From NCBI GenBank assembly GCA_030054245.1, contig JASGCH010000013.1, positions 1 through 14,989 on the forward strand: a DNA stretch of 14,989 nt, written 5' to 3'. Numbering within the stretch: position 1 is the first letter of the stretch; each line of letters starts with the position of its first letter. The notes beneath the pieces were generated by a model. That model saw only the letters and a program-made list of their open reading frames with translations. It did no database searches and had not been told where the DNA came from. Of the stretch, positions 6,467 through 13,581 are shown one piece after another. Origin of the DNA: Gammaproteobacteria bacterium (lineage in GTDB: Bacteria > Pseudomonadota > Gammaproteobacteria > Burkholderiales > Burkholderiaceae_C). The translations under genes were made by a program, and so were the position numbers.

Positions 6467-7687
6467 ATGACCAAGACCACTAAAATTATCCATCATCCGT
6501 ATCGTCCACCCGTCGAATTTGAGGGGATGCAACCCCCCCTATATCGTGCCTCTACTGTCATATTTCCAAATGTCAAAGAAATGGAGTCGCGATCTTGGCT
6601 TGATAAGACCGGCTATACTTACGGGCTACACGGTACTCCTGCAACCTTTATTCTGGAAGAAAGGTTGGCAGAATATGAAGGAGGTAAACATCTGATACTA
6701 GTTCCTAGCGGACTATCTGCATTGGCGCATGTACATTTGGCAGTTTTAAAGCAAGGCGACCAAGTACTCATTCCCTCTAATGCATATAATCCCCACCAGA
6801 ACTTGATCAAAGATTTTTTACCAAAATGGGGGGTAGAGGGGAAATTTTATGATCCTTTAGATATTAATTCGATCATAGACCAGTTAAATCCCAAGACACG
6901 GTTATTGTGGATAGAGGCACCTGGCTCCATGACGATGGAATTTCCTGATATTATTGAAATCATTAAGTTATGCCGGCAACATCAGATTTTAGTTGCCATA
7001 GATCATACATGGTCAGCTGGAATAGCATTTAACCCATTTTATATTCCACATAAACCTGAAAATAGTGGAGAAATACACATTTTATCAGTAGATATTGCTA
7101 TTCACGCGCTGACAAAATTTCCGAGTGGCGGGGGAGATTTGCTCCTAGGAAGCATCAGTGTGCAAGATGATAAACTGGCTATGCAGGTAAAAACTACACA
7201 CATGCAATTGGGCACTGGAGTTAGCTTTCATGATGTAGATTTGGTATTACGATCCCTGCCTACCATGGAAATAAGATATAAAAAACAATATGAAAGTGCT
7301 TTTTATTTAGCCAATTGGTTAGAGGGGCAACGCGGCATCTCACAGATACTATTCCCCCCTCTTCCCGGAGCACCCGGACACGAAAATTGGCTTAAAGTGT
7401 GTGGTGAAAGCAAACTTGGGGCTGGGATTTTTAGTTGCATATTTGACTCAAAGTATTTATATGCTGAAGTGGTTGATTTTGTAGAGTCGTTAGCCCTATT
7501 TAAGTTGGGTTATAGCTGGGGTGGACCATTGAGTTTGGTAACTATTAAACGGTTAGACTTTATACGAGATAAAGTGCCAAGCTGGCTTAAACCAGGCGTA
7601 CTGGTGCGGTTTTGTATTGGACTTGAAGATGTAAAAGATTTGCAAGCCGATCTTTTACAGGCTCTCAAATCGTTGCCACTTAAATAG
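6467..7687 (+). CDS. metC: PLP-dependent cystathionine beta-lyase family enzyme
   Basis: A 406-residue fold-type I PLP enzyme of the Cys/Met metabolism family. The predicted Schiff-base lysine is K217 in ALTKFPSGGGD. The aspartate pairing with the pyridine nitrogen is D179 in AIDHTW, and YTYGLHGTPA (residues 50-59) carries the phosphate and substrate contacts. PSGLSAL (80-86) is the usual cofactor-binding glycine segment. Most MetC proteins have DNTW and GHSD at the two active-site motifs; here they are DHTW and GGGD. I recall the GGGD form from betaproteobacterial members but cannot verify it. The expected reaction is cystathionine to homocysteine, pyruvate and ammonia, but other C-S lyase or gamma-family activities are possible. 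It lies two bases behind the desaturase gene, and repeat R5 begins 60 bases downstream. Confidence 0.8.
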   Translation: MTKTTKIIHHPYRPPVEFEGMQPPLYRASTVIFPNVKEMESRSWLDKTGYTYGLHGTPATFILEERLAEYEGGKHLILVPSGLSALAHVHLAVLKQGDQVLIPSNAYNPHQNLIKDFLPKWGVEGKFYDPLDINSIIDQLNPKTRLLWIEAPGSMTMEFPDIIEIIKLCRQHQILVAIDHTWSAGIAFNPFYIPHKPENSGEIHILSVDIAIHALTKFPSGGGDLLLGSISVQDDKLAMQVKTTHMQLGTGVSFHDVDLVLRSLPTMEIRYKKQYESAFYLANWLEGQRGISQILFPPLPGAPGHENWLKVCGESKLGAGIFSCIFDSKYLYAEVVDFVESLALFKLGYSWGGPLSLVTIKRLDFIRDKVPSWLKPGVLVRFCIGLEDVKDLQADLLQALKSLPLK

Positions 7688-7746
7688 CAAGACTAGACTC
7701 TTTTGGCATGCGCCGGTGAGTTGAGTGGTACTTCTTTTTACAAGAC

Positions 7747-7941
7747 AAGACCATTGCATCATCGGCTAGTACTGCTCGGTGAGCTGTCAAAGTACAAGGC
7801 CTCCGCGATCGCCCCAGCGGAATTTACTGGGGTGATCATTCGCCGGTGGGAGCGCAAGCGCAATGGATAGCGCAACGAACTGGGCTATACCTAACGCAGT
7901 CATTTGACCACCGCGGCACCAGCCGATGGAGCAACCGTCTT
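7747..7941 (+). repeat. intergenic palindromic repeat, copy R5, between convergent genes
   Basis: The left end AAGACCATTGCATCATCGG and the right end CACCAGCCGATGGAGC plus AACCGTCTT (ending 7941) form an imperfect terminal inverted repeat. The terminal hairpin is GCTC-GGT-GAGC (7774-7784), then the ACAAGGC core (7794-7800). The central hairpin pairs GATCGCCCCAG (7807-7817) with CTGGGGTGATC (7827-7837), with one G-T wobble. Then come CTAACGCAG (7891-7899) and ATTTGACCACCGC (7902-7914), matching R1. The copy sits between the convergent metC-like and soxB genes and ends seven bases from the soxB stop codon. It could terminate transcription from both sides, but no T-run follows the stems, so a standard intrinsic terminator is not evident. 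Confidence 0.85.
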
Positions 7942-7948
7942 ACATCGA

Positions 7949-9667
7949 TTAAGAAGCCAAACCCGGATTACCCTCCATGCCTATCAATTTTGGGTTATTT
8001 AGCACGATAGGTTTGATGGTTTTCTTGTCTTTGAGGTAGGTTTCGAGCACTTCCCAGATCGGCGGGCCGGCGTTTTTGCTGGCTTCTTGTACGGAAGCCC
8101 AGCCTGCAACTTTGTAGGTCTTGTTAGGGTCGATCAACTGACCTTTCAGGTACATATCGGAAATACGCTGACCACTGGCTTTGCCGGGCGCACAAGTGTA
8201 GCTCATGCCACCCACCCGTACCATGTCACCACCTTGTTGGTAGTAGGGGTCTGGGTTGAAGAGGTTGTCGCAAATGTCCTCTAGAATGATCTTCAGTTGC
8301 TCGCCTTTGATGTCAGTGAGCGTTGTCCATGGGTAGGTGATAGCCGTTTGATCCATCACATGTTCTCGGGTAATGGCTTGCCCTGGTAGTAAGGATGTAC
8401 CCCAGCGAAAACCCGGTGAAAAAGCAATTTCGGCTCCACGCACTTGCATCAAGGCGTCAGTGATCAATTGATCAAATGTACCGTTGAAATTGCCACGGCG
8501 GTAGAGCAAGCCTTCGGTTACCGCCAGCGTTTCTTCTAACTTGGCCTTGAAGGGAGAACGAATTTTATCGATGAGTGCCTGCATCTCGCGGTCAGCAGGC
8601 AGAAAATTGGCAAAAACAGGCAGTAGGCGGTAGTGGATATCCTTCACTTTGCCGTTTTTGACATCGAGGTCGAGTACGCCTAAGAATTTGCCGTTGCTAC
8701 CCGCGTTGGTCACCAAGGTTTGACCATCACTGCGCGTGACCAAGGTGGGTTTAGGCACACCGTCGTGCGTATGTCCACCCAAAATAGCGTCTAGCCCGCG
8801 TACACGGCCAGCCAGCTTCAAATCCACATCCATGCCGTTGTGGCTGAGCAGGACGACAACCTCAGCACCTTTGGCCTTGGTTGCATCGATGTGCTTTTGC
8901 AACTCAACTTCCTGTATGCCAAAGCTCCAGTTAGGTACTTGCCAACTGGGATTAGCGATGGGGGTGTAGGGGAAGGCTTGACCTATAATCGCAATTTTGA
9001 CACCGTTCATTTCTTTGATCACATAAGGCTTAAAAACGGGGTCTTCAAAGTCTTTGGTTTTGACATTTTGCGCGACGAAGTCGATCTTACCCGCAAAATC
9101 TTTGTCGATGATCTGCTTGACGCGCGCTTCGCCCAGCGTGAATTCCCAGTGCGCCGTCATCACATCAACACCGAGTTGTTTGCAGGCATCGACCATGTCT
9201 TGCCCATCCGTCCAGAGTGCTGTGCCACTACCTTGCCAAGTGTCGCCACCGTCGAGTAGCAACGCACCCGGGCGGCTGGCTTTGAGGCGTTTCACCAGGG
9301 TAGCCAGATGTGCGAACCCCCCCACTTTACCGTATTGATGTATAGCCCGCTCAAAATCGATGTAGGTGTGTGCGTGTGCCTCTGGGCTACCTACCCGCAA
9401 GCCAGCAAATTTGATCAAGTGCTCACCCACCAAATGTGGCACCCGACCCCACATGCTGGCGACACCTATATTAGCGTCTGGCTCGCGAAAATAAATGGGG
9501 AGCAATTGCGCATGGCAGTCTGTTATATGCAGTAAGTGAACATTGCCCTTGGGTGGCACCTCATACAATTGCTGTGCTTCTTGTGCCCCAACCGACCGGG
9601 AAAATGCAAAACCAGCCACTGCGGCAGTACCCAAGACGGTAGAAAATTCACGGCGTGTAAGATTCAT
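7949..9667 (-). CDS. soxB: SoxB, sulfate thiohydrolase
   Basis: A 572-residue periplasmic enzyme that hydrolyses the terminal sulfone from SoxY-bound thiosulfate, releasing sulfate. It belongs to the 5'-nucleotidase/metallophosphatase fold and uses two manganese ions. Tat signal LTRREFSTVLG is at residues 3-13, with cleavage likely near SVGAQ. Metal-site motifs are in order: TDCHAQL with D50 and H52, LLDGGDTWQGSG with D142, AHWEF with H173, N201 in AQNVK, SHNG (275-278), and GGHTHD (297-302). The C-terminal 5'-nucleotidase-type domain includes NFNGTFDQL and SPGFRWGTS. Length is normal for SoxB. It is the last gene of the cluster, separated from soxX by repeat R6 and followed by R5, so it may be transcribed or processed separately from soxAX. 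Confidence 0.97.
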   Translation of the reverse strand: MNLTRREFSTVLGTAAVAGFAFSRSVGAQEAQQLYEVPPKGNVHLLHITDCHAQLLPIYFREPDANIGVASMWGRVPHLVGEHLIKFAGLRVGSPEAHAHTYIDFERAIHQYGKVGGFAHLATLVKRLKASRPGALLLDGGDTWQGSGTALWTDGQDMVDACKQLGVDVMTAHWEFTLGEARVKQIIDKDFAGKIDFVAQNVKTKDFEDPVFKPYVIKEMNGVKIAIIGQAFPYTPIANPSWQVPNWSFGIQEVELQKHIDATKAKGAEVVVLLSHNGMDVDLKLAGRVRGLDAILGGHTHDGVPKPTLVTRSDGQTLVTNAGSNGKFLGVLDLDVKNGKVKDIHYRLLPVFANFLPADREMQALIDKIRSPFKAKLEETLAVTEGLLYRRGNFNGTFDQLITDALMQVRGAEIAFSPGFRWGTSLLPGQAITREHVMDQTAITYPWTTLTDIKGEQLKIILEDICDNLFNPDPYYQQGGDMVRVGGMSYTCAPGKASGQRISDMYLKGQLIDPNKTYKVAGWASVQEASKNAGPPIWEVLETYLKDKKTIKPIVLNNPKLIGMEGNPGLAS

Positions 9668-9730
9668 AAGTTTACCTATTCAAGAAAAAACCAGCTTCAA
9701 CGCATTAAGTAACCAGTTCGAAACAGACTA

Positions 9731-9908
9731 AAGACTAGAGAACTGTGCACCATTGGCTGGTTGATCTTAAGCCTCGTATGCTCGTCCGGGCGGCGTAGCC
9801 TTAAGTGCAAAAACCTCTCCCTGTCAATTCCGCTGGTTGTGCGAACGACAGCCTTGTAATTTGCCTACTTGCAACAAGCAGGGCATCTGAGTTTGTGCAA
9901 CCGTCTTT
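9731..9908 (-). repeat. intergenic repeat, reversed copy R6, between soxX and soxB
   Basis: The left end is AAGACTAGAGAACTGTGCAC followed by CATTGGCTGG, the family terminus with extra bases inside. The right half, read leftward, gives the standard end: GTGCAACCGTCTTT (9895-9908), a hairpin CCTACTTG-CAA-CAAGCAGG (9864-9882, one mismatch), and the core GCCTTGTAATTT (9851-9862). The central stem is CTGTC (9821-9825) with GACAG (9847-9851), enclosing AATTCCGCTGG as in R3 and R5. The right end overlaps the soxX stop codon (9907-9909). The copy fills most of the 239-base soxX-soxB gap, where compact sox clusters normally have little spacing. Confidence 0.75.
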
Positions 9909-10557
9909 ACTGGTTGATCGGCGAGCCAGGGTCGAGCAACAGCGCCATGATATGCTGGATCTGCTTTTCAGTCAGCAATTGCTTGTGCCCAAATCGCGGC
10001 ATATTGGAGCAGGCGTTGTAGGCTTTGGCATTCCAGAGTTTGCCCCAAGTGTATTCGACTATCGGCTTGGCAGTGACGGCTGTAGGGTCACTCACGCCAC
10101 GGATTTTGCCGTAATTGTAGAGTGAGGGACCGATCGTGCCATAGGATAACTCCTGCTTGCTCAACTGGTGGCAGTTGTAACAACTGCCACCGTTTATGGC
10201 GTCGGCTTTGTCGTTCCAGGTGGCCCCACGACCATTTTGGGCGATTTTCTCACCTTCCTTCCAATCGCCTAGAAATATACCATCGCTGGGCATTTTGACG
10301 GTTTTTAGGTTGGCCTCTTCAATTTCCTTGCCAAGCGTTTCTTCCAAAGGTTTGCCTAGCATATCAGCTTGGCTGCAATGCTTGTTGGATTCGTCTTGCA
10401 CCAACCTGTCGAGCATGGCTATGCCTTGGTCGCGAAACGATTGCTTCATCATGTCTTGCGCGAGTTTGTCGTAATCAGGGACAGGTACTCCAACACAAGC
10501 GGTAAGCAAGAACACGGTAACACTAGCTACTAACAGGGATTTGCTGTTGATTTTCAT
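9907..10557 (-). CDS. soxX: SoxX, monohaem cytochrome c subunit of SoxXA, likely lipoprotein
   Basis: A 216-residue subunit of the SoxXA complex, which oxidatively couples thiosulfate to the SoxY cysteine. The haem c site is CYNCH at residues 126-130, and the likely distal ligand is M186 in SNMPRFG. GPSLYNYG lies between them, as in the family. It is longer than minimal SoxX because of an N-terminal extension (about residues 30-120), which I associate with betaproteobacterial forms. The signal region ends LLTAC at residues 17-21, a good lipobox, so C21 is probably lipidated; valine at +2 would favour the outer membrane. The start is set by AGGAG six bases upstream. It follows soxA by 22 bases. 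The last codon runs straight into repeat R6, which supplies the stop. Confidence 0.95.
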   Translation of the reverse strand: MKINSKSLLVASVTVFLLTACVGVPVPDYDKLAQDMMKQSFRDQGIAMLDRLVQDESNKHCSQADMLGKPLEETLGKEIEEANLKTVKMPSDGIFLGDWKEGEKIAQNGRGATWNDKADAINGGSCYNCHQLSKQELSYGTIGPSLYNYGKIRGVSDPTAVTAKPIVEYTWGKLWNAKAYNACSNMPRFGHKQLLTEKQIQHIMALLLDPGSPINQ

Positions 10558-10579
10558 GGGGTTTCTCCTAGTTCATGGT

Positions 10580-11413
10580 TTAGCGTTTCAGAGCTGGGGC
10601 TATCGACTCACCACCCTTGCCGTTGACACCCATATATACACCAAGTGCAATCGTGGCATCGCTGGCAAAGATGGGGTAAGGAAAGCGTTGCTGGCGAAAG
10701 CAGTCGTTGATGCGCAACTGCATGCTCCAGAGTTGCCCGTTTGATACGCGGTAAGCTGGCCATGCCCCAAACCCATTGGCCGCCCCAGGGTTTTTGGTTA
10801 AATCAGGCAAATCTTGCAAACGAATGCGTTTGCCATCGGTAGAGTGGCAGGTCGCGCAAGAAAAATCCATCGATCCACCGCGCATAAAGAAGATGCGCTT
10901 GCCCACCTCATACATTTGCTTCTCGCTCGGATGGCTTTGTGGTAAGTTAAATTTCATGCCACGCGACTCGGCAGAGATATAGGCAACCAAATTTTCAAGT
11001 GTTTTTTGCTCACCCTTGCCAAAGTCTGTTTTGGCAATTTCTGCGGCGTTAAAACCTTGCAGGGTTTCCATACAGGTCAAGAGGCGTGATTCCAAATCTT
11101 GGACGCGCTTGGTATCGGCAAAGAAACGCGGCAATTCAACAAACGCCCCCTTCACCACACCTGGACCTTTGCCGAGATCGCACTGCTCAAGCGATGCGTT
11201 TTTAGGTCCTCGTTTTTGCTTCCAAATGCCTTCACCCTTTGCTTCATATAGCTCCGCAGGGTTGCCATCAGCGAGCATACGGCGGTATTCGTCGATAGCC
11301 TCTGTCGATGTTTTATTTTGTGCCCAAACTGGCATCAAAAAGCCGAAAACCAAGTGCGTACCGATGATCGGACGACTCCATTTTGCTTGAAAAATTTTCA
11401 TCATATCTTTCAT
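10580..11413 (-). CDS. soxA: SoxA, cytochrome c subunit of SoxXA (single haem)
   Basis: A 277-residue catalytic subunit of SoxXA. A Sec signal peptide ends near VWA-QN (residue 31). The C-terminal haem site is CATCH (186-190), and C238 in RINDCFRQQ is the conserved active-site cysteine that ligates the haem and is persulfidated in characterised SoxA. The N-terminal domain lacks CxxCH but keeps C78 and C114, positions expected to form a disulfide in single-haem SoxA proteins. RFPYP follows the ligand cysteine as is usual. The first of several in-frame methionines (1, 4, 5) is used here; none has a strong ribosome-binding site, so the exact start is uncertain. It is separated from soxZ by repeat R7 and runs with soxX. 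Confidence 0.95.
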   Translation of the reverse strand: MKDMMKIFQAKWSRPIIGTHLVFGFLMPVWAQNKTSTEAIDEYRRMLADGNPAELYEAKGEGIWKQKRGPKNASLEQCDLGKGPGVVKGAFVELPRFFADTKRVQDLESRLLTCMETLQGFNAAEIAKTDFGKGEQKTLENLVAYISAESRGMKFNLPQSHPSEKQMYEVGKRIFFMRGGSMDFSCATCHSTDGKRIRLQDLPDLTKNPGAANGFGAWPAYRVSNGQLWSMQLRINDCFRQQRFPYPIFASDATIALGVYMGVNGKGGESIAPALKR

Positions 11414-11433
11414 TAATCAGGTTTCAGATTCCC

Positions 11434-11576
11434 GATATGAGACCTTGACACAAACGATCTCCCCAACGACAAGGCTTTGATTCAGCCAACTTCATTTTCG
11501 AAGTTGTTCATTCGAGGTGAACCACATAACGCAGTGGCAGTTCAGTCAGCGGCAAGGGTGCTAAGGTCTCGATATC
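11434..11576 (+). repeat. intergenic palindromic repeat, copy R7, between soxZ and soxA
   Basis: The outer arms GATATGAGACCTT (11434-11446) and AAGGTCTCGATATC (11563-11576) pair over 13 bp with one bulged base, making the whole unit a closed hairpin. Inside are the ACAAGGC core (11469-11475), a central hairpin CAACTTC (11487-11493), loop ATTTTC, GAAGTTG (11500-11506), and the second box GGTGAACCACATAACGC (11516-11532). The GAGACCTT termini differ from the AAGACTGT type of R1, R5 and R8 but resemble the R2 end (AGACCTTTGCACC). It ends two bases before the soxZ stop codon and 20 bases from the soxA start, so it occupies the entire intergenic space. Confidence 0.8.
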
Positions 11577-11578
11577 TG

Positions 11579-11890
11579 TTAAGAAATAGCGGCTTCGTCG
11601 CTACGAGTATCACCTTTGTTATCCTCCCAAGTTACCTTAACTTTATCGCCAGCTTTACCACCTTTGAAAGTAAATTGCGTAAACGGATTTTTTGATACCG
11701 AGGGACCCCATTGAGCGCTGAACACCAGCTTACCGTTGTGCTCACCTTTAATGGTTTGAATAAACCAAGCGGGCACAATCTTGCCGTCGGCACCACGCCG
11801 TTGTCCGGACTCCATTTCGTGGCTGACGAGCACACGCACTGTCACTTTGTCGCCTTGTGCTGAGGCGCGAATTCGCATTGGATCTGACAT
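11579..11890 (-). CDS. soxZ: SoxZ, sulfur carrier partner subunit
   Basis: A protein of about 103 residues that pairs with SoxY as the periplasmic sulfur-compound carrier; SoxZ provides the immunoglobulin-like scaffold. MRIRASAQGDKVTVRVLVSH and the C-terminal NGKLVFSAQWGPSVSKNPF region are characteristic of the family. No signal peptide is present, as expected, since SoxZ is exported bound to Tat-targeted SoxY. I start at the ATG at 11890 because AAGGAG lies about six bases before it. A longer in-frame start at 11905 would be a TTG whose next codons are that same ribosome-binding site. It follows soxY after 29 bases. Its stop codon abuts repeat R7. Confidence 0.95.
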   Translation of the reverse strand: MSDPMRIRASAQGDKVTVRVLVSHEMESGQRRGADGKIVPAWFIQTIKGEHNGKLVFSAQWGPSVSKNPFTQFTFKGGKAGDKVKVTWEDNKGDTRSDEAAIS

Positions 11891-11919
11891 GATTTTCTCC
11901 TTCAATAAATTAAATCGGG

Positions 11920-12384
11920 TTAACCACCACAGCCACCCAGCGTGACTTTGACTTCTTTGACAGCATAGAGGAATTTGTCTCCCGCCTTAGCGACGGCATA
12001 CACATTGCTCGATTGCCCCATCTTAATGTTGGTGGAAAAATTGGCGTCGGTGCCGGGTACGATGTCAAATACGGCCGAAACAACACTCGGATTTTTCTCT
12101 ACCAATAACGCAATTTGCGTTACGGCGGGGTTGCTGGTCGATAAGCCGATACGCACCACATTGCCGTTTTCGGCAATTTCTGGCGCATTCAAGCTCACAT
12201 CAGCACTCATTTCAGCAGGTGTGCTACCGCCCATGGCTTTGACGGCATCGGCCAGGTTCTTAGCTTCAAAAACGCCATGGTTCCAGCTTGTCGCTTGTGC
12301 TTTGGTAGCCTTGTGCGTCAAGCCTGCAAAGGCGCTAAGCACTAAAATGGCTACGCTTTGGGTTGAAAATTCTCTTCGTAACAT
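11920..12384 (-). CDS. soxY: SoxY, sulfur carrier subunit
   Basis: A 154-residue protein that covalently carries the sulfur substrate through the Sox cycle. The diagnostic C-terminal swinging arm GGCGG is intact, with the carrier cysteine at C152, third from the end. The N-terminus LRREFST followed by a hydrophobic stretch is a Tat-type signal, matching export of the folded SoxYZ pair. The mid-region VRIGLSTSNPAVTQIALLVE is typical of the family's beta-sandwich. AGGAG lies six bases before the ATG. The 114-base gap upstream (12385-12498) has no repeat copy and no clear promoter or terminator, so soxY probably reads through from soxCD. Confidence 0.96.
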   Translation of the reverse strand: MLRREFSTQSVAILVLSAFAGLTHKATKAQATSWNHGVFEAKNLADAVKAMGGSTPAEMSADVSLNAPEIAENGNVVRIGLSTSNPAVTQIALLVEKNPSVVSAVFDIVPGTDANFSTNIKMGQSSNVYAVAKAGDKFLYAVKEVKVTLGGCGG

Positions 12385-12498
12385 ATTAACTCCTGAAATA
12401 AATCCTACAAAAAAATAATCCCTCTCGATTTCGATTGACTCGACCTCCCTTTATCCTAAAGTTTAGAATTTCTGGATGGTGAATATCGCCACATTGCT

Positions 12499-13581
12499 CT
12501 ATTTAGCTCCTCCTTGCACCAACCAATTTGCAATTTTCTCGGCTTCGGCATCGCTCAAAGTTTGTGCAGGCATCGGGATTTGCCCATAAACACCCTCACC
12601 GCCGGATTTAATTTTTCCCGCCAAGTAAGACAAAGCATCAGCTCGTTTACCTTGCTTGGCGACAATTTCTTTAAAAGCAGGTCCCACCAACTTGGCATTG
12701 ACACTGTGGCAAGCAGTACAAGTATATTTTTGCAACAAAGGGTCAACATCAACCAGCGTCAGACCAGAGCCACCACTAGGCACGCCTACGGCTGATGTGG
12801 AGATTACTTTCACTCCCTCGGTTTGCTGACCGCGCACAGGCCCATGGGTGCGCATTTGAGTGGCCAAATTGCCATGTGCATTGCGAGCGTGATCGGGAAG
12901 TTGGCTGACAATTTTTAATTCTGGCTTGCAGTTTTTCAGGCAACTCGAACCCTGTACATCAGGCGTGAAGTTCCCACCAAACTCTTTACCAGGCCATTTC
13001 CCGTGTATCCTCGTTGTGCCATTGCGATTGGGTAACCGTTTTTGCACATCAGCCATGGTGCGTTCGTTTAGCTCATAGTCAACCGGAATGATGTCGCCTA
13101 AATTAAGCATATACGCCAATACGCTATAGACTTCGTCAGGTGAGAGTGATTTGGGTGCATTCCACGGCATAGCGCGGTTGATGTAATCCCATAGCGTTGA
13201 AATCTCCGAAACTTTCATCAAAGTCGTGCGATTCGGTGCTCCTGACCCTAAAGACAAAGCTTGTACACGCCCGGTTTCTATGTCTTTTTGGGTGGTATAG
13301 CCGACCAAAGGGGTAAAGACTTCGTTGTATTCTCCAAATGTGCCATGACAACTGGTGCACTTAGCTTCCCAAATTGGCTCACCTTTGACAGCCGTACCTT
13401 TGCCTACAGGTAATCCTTTTAAGTCAGGTCGCACATCAATATCCCAAGCCTTGATTTCGGCACTGGTAGCAGGCCGACCAATACCGCTAAACTTCTCCGC
13501 TTGTACAGTCAAGCAGAGGCTAGCAAGGCACACGCTGATGAAGACCGCACAAAGGCGTTTTCGTTTAACTGATTTGGACAT
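12499..13581 (-). CDS. soxD: SoxD, dihaem cytochrome c subunit of sulfane dehydrogenase
   Basis: A 360-residue electron-accepting subunit of SoxCD, which takes six electrons from the sulfane sulfur left on SoxY. A Sec signal peptide ends near VQA-EK (residue 28). The two haem c sites are CTSCH (75-79) and CTACH (288-292), with likely axial methionines M138 in RAMPW and M337 in IPMPAQ. The C-terminal domain is a typical class I cytochrome c. Two further cysteines (C214, C218) fall in a linker and do not form a haem motif. The gene overlaps the end of soxC by 17 bases, indicating translational coupling, and a GAGGTG ribosome-binding site lies inside the soxC 3' end. Confidence 0.96.
   Translation of the reverse strand: MSKSVKRKRLCAVFISVCLASLCLTVQAEKFSGIGRPATSAEIKAWDIDVRPDLKGLPVGKGTAVKGEPIWEAKCTSCHGTFGEYNEVFTPLVGYTTQKDIETGRVQALSLGSGAPNRTTLMKVSEISTLWDYINRAMPWNAPKSLSPDEVYSVLAYMLNLGDIIPVDYELNERTMADVQKRLPNRNGTTRIHGKWPGKEFGGNFTPDVQGSSCLKNCKPELKIVSQLPDHARNAHGNLATQMRTHGPVRGQQTEGVKVISTSAVGVPSGGSGLTLVDVDPLLQKYTCTACHSVNAKLVGPAFKEIVAKQGKRADALSYLAGKIKSGGEGVYGQIPMPAQTLSDAEAEKIANWLVQGGAK

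Noticed and set aside
7747..7941. R5 as a simple rho-independent terminator between convergent genes
   Set aside because: Stems are present but no T-run follows either strand's hairpin, and related copies lie in divergent and co-directional gaps where a terminator is not required. A Rho-dependent or processing role is not excluded.
3285..11576. Repeats as integron attC sites: imperfect inverted repeats next to stop codons with CATAACGC / GCGTTATGC motifs
   Set aside because: The motifs sit internally rather than as a matched R''/R' pair at the two ends, the elements are longer than typical attC and occur in both orientations in divergent and convergent gaps, the genes include a core sox operon rather than single-gene cassettes, and no integrase is visible. 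A search with an attC covariance model would settle it.
11891..11905. Longer SoxZ start at 11905
   Set aside because: It would be a TTG start, and the codons that follow are the AAGGAG ribosome-binding site of the ATG at 11890.
12385..12498. soxD-soxY gap as another repeat copy
   Set aside because: It lacks the ACAAGGC core, the CATAACGC box and the terminal inverted repeats; only a short CTAAAGTTTAG dyad is present.
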